Translations under genes and position numbers: made by a program
Notes under the pieces: model-generated
Database searches by the model: none
Seen by the model: the letters and a program-made list of their open reading frames with translations, nothing else
What the model was told of the DNA's origin: nothing
NCBI RefSeq assembly: GCF_003696215.1
Contig: NZ_RFFG01000059.1
Span: 1-49,286, forward strand
Direction: 5' to 3'
Source: Actinomadura harenae
GTDB taxonomy: Bacteria > Actinomycetota > Actinomycetes > Streptosporangiales > Streptosporangiaceae
Length of the DNA: 49,286 nt
Shown: positions 48,140-49,286 of the stretch, piece by piece
Numbering within the stretch: the first letter of the stretch is position 1
How the letters are laid out: each line of letters opens with the position of its first letter

Positions 48140-49286
48140 CTACAGGCCGGGGGGATCGGTCGGCGATCCCGCGTCGCGCGTCGGCGCGGCGGCGGACGGC
48201 TCGGGCCGCCGCGCCGGGTGGTACTCGGGCAGCAGCCGCCGCAGGATCCGCCGGACCCGTGCGGCGTCGTCGGCGTCGGCGGCGGCCCCCAGCTCGTCCA
48301 GCAGGGCGGGCAGCCCGGCGGCCGGCGGCGGTCCGGGCCGGGTCGCCCAGATCTTCGGGTGCGCGGTGCGCAGCCGCGCCTCGCAGTCCGCGAACGGCTT
48401 CTCCGCGAGCTTCTCGCCGGGGCCGAGCCCGCAGAACCGGATCGTCACCTCGGGCAGCCGCAGCTGCTCGGCGTACCGGTGCACGAGCTCGACGACCGGC
48501 ACCGGACGCCCCATGTCCAGCACGAACGTCTCGGCCTCCTCGGCGAGCGCGGCGGCCTCCAGCAGCAGCCCGGCGGCCTCCTCGGCGGTCATGAAGTGCC
48601 GCGCCACCTCCGGATGGGTGATCGTGATCGTCTCCCCGGCCGCGATCCGGTCGGCGAGCAGCCCGAGCAGGCGCCCGCGCGGGCCGAGCACGTTCCCGAT
48701 CCGGACGGCCGCGAACCGGGTCGGCCCGCCCGCCGCCGCCTGGAGCAGGAACTCGCCGAGCCGCATCGTCGCGCCGAACACCGAGGTCGGGTCGGCGGCC
48801 TTGTCGGACGACACGAACACCAGGTGCCGGGTGCCGTGCCGGACCGCGCCGTCCACGACGTGCCGCAGCCCGAGGACGTTGTCGGCGACGCCCCGGCACG
48901 GGTCCCGCTCGACCCGGCCGAGGTCGTGCCGCCCGGCGGCGTGGAACACCAGCTCGGGGCGGGCGGCGGCGAGCACGGCCGCGACCGTCGCGCCGTCCCG
49001 GACGTCGGCGGGCGCGACCGTCACCCGGGCCTCGGGCAGCCGCGCGGTCATCTCGTGCCGCAGCCGCGCCAGCCCGGACGCGTCGATGTCGACCAGCGTC
49101 AGCTCCGCCGGGTCGAGCCGCTTCAGCCCGTGGCAGAGCGCCGAGCCGACCGTCCCGCACGCGCCGGTCACCAGCACCCGGCGGCCCCGGACGAGCCGCC
49201 GCGCGCGCGGGCCGGTCACCGCCACCTCGTCCCGGCCGAGGAGCAGCGCCAGCGGCGTCGCCTCCCCGCCGCGCCGCGACGAGGCC
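48140..49286 (-). CDS. CapD/FlaA1-like nucleotide-sugar SDR with altered active site (5' end outside window)
   Basis: At least 381 codons are visible and the frame is open to the right edge. The edge sequence (PLALLLGRDEVAV before RRVLVTGACGTVGSAL) matches the region before the Rossmann motif in CapD-like proteins, so the start lies outside. The cofactor motif TGACGTVGS and SSDKA are intact. The usual catalytic Tyr/Met-x3-Lys (MGATKR-like) reads FGATMR: Phe at 48776-48778 and Met at 48764-48766, so the lysine is missing. The protein would act on a UDP-sugar at the start of the polysaccharide pathway, but may be catalytically weak, altered or a scaffold. The GT4 gene follows 11 bp later. Confidence 0.85.
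   Translation of the reverse strand, partial: ASSRRGGEATPLALLLGRDEVAVTGPRARRLVRGRRVLVTGACGTVGSALCHGLKRLDPAELTLVDIDASGLARLRHEMTARLPEARVTVAPADVRDGATVAAVLAAARPELVFHAAGRHDLGRVERDPCRGVADNVLGLRHVVDGAVRHGTRHLVFVSSDKAADPTSVFGATMRLGEFLLQAAAGGPTRFAAVRIGNVLGPRGRLLGLLADRIAAGETITITHPEVARHFMTAEEAAGLLLEAAALAEEAETFVLDMGRPVPVVELVHRYAEQLRLPEVTIRFCGLGPGEKLAEKPFADCEARLRTAHPKIWATRPGPPPAAGLPALLDELGAAADADDAARVRRILRRLLPEYHPARRPEPSAAAPTRDAGSPTDPPGL

Noticed and set aside
1..49286. Integrated element, prophage or transposon
   Set aside because: No integrase, transposase, tRNA-flanking repeat or base-composition break was seen; all genes look native to a high-GC actinomycete.

Overview
The window is very GC-rich, with almost every gene ending codons in G or C, frequent GTG and TTG starts, and repeated 4-bp GTGA/ATGA stop-start overlaps. 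The gene content fits a high-GC Gram-positive actinomycete: a bifunctional lysX, tandem PASTA-less Ser/Thr kinases, paired DUF6230/DUF6114 genes, a F420-type luciferase-like oxidoreductase, and a KstR-like operator. I would place it in or near Thermomonosporaceae/Streptosporangiales (Actinomadura-like). That placement is an inference from content, not from a marker tree. No rRNA, tRNA, CRISPR array, insertion sequence or phage gene was seen.

Bases 1-12,100 hold lipid or steroid-type catabolic genes. A translationally coupled minus-strand operon (MFS exporter, Zn-ribbon/OB-fold acyl-CoA partner, thiolase-like lipid-transfer protein) faces a LysR regulator across a T-N11-A palindrome. An SDR and an LLM oxidoreductase follow behind a perfect 18-bp palindrome. 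A membrane-anchored esterase, a cysteine-less HesB-like protein and a small membrane protein come next. Then a phosphotransferase and a lipocalin-like protein diverge from an MBL-HAD pair across a 14-bp palindrome that matches the KstR consensus of steroid-catabolism regulons.

Bases 12,100-21,900 are mixed: a 1236-aa protein that looks like a degenerate superfamily 1 helicase with a long disordered tail, a short PhzF-like protein, a PadR-FAD monooxygenase divergent pair, an MFS transporter, an ICMT-like methyltransferase, and two poorly known proteins. Bases 21,900-32,800 hold lysX (lysyl-phosphatidylglycerol synthase fused to lysyl-tRNA synthetase), three tandem receptor Ser/Thr kinases with related extracellular domains, and the DUF6230-DUF6114 surface-protein pair. 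These point to a cell-envelope theme.

Bases 32,800-42,600 carry a receiver-only protein, a NarL-type two-component system, and a second soluble kinase/regulator pair directly upstream of two tandem membrane-anchored esterases. One of the two esterases has lost its nucleophile serine and its histidine. An MBL-Rieske fusion resembling UDP-MurNAc hydroxylase follows. Bases 42,600-49,286 form a tightly coupled exopolysaccharide operon on the minus strand: CapD-like SDR, GT4 glycosyltransferase, Wzy-like ligase/polymerase, Wzx-like flippase, initiating sugar transferase, and an anchored glycosidase-like protein. It runs off the right end.

A recurring oddity is that the terminal codons and stop codon of several genes are re-copied as short tandem repeats just past the gene (near 8,170, 21,000 and 35,850).
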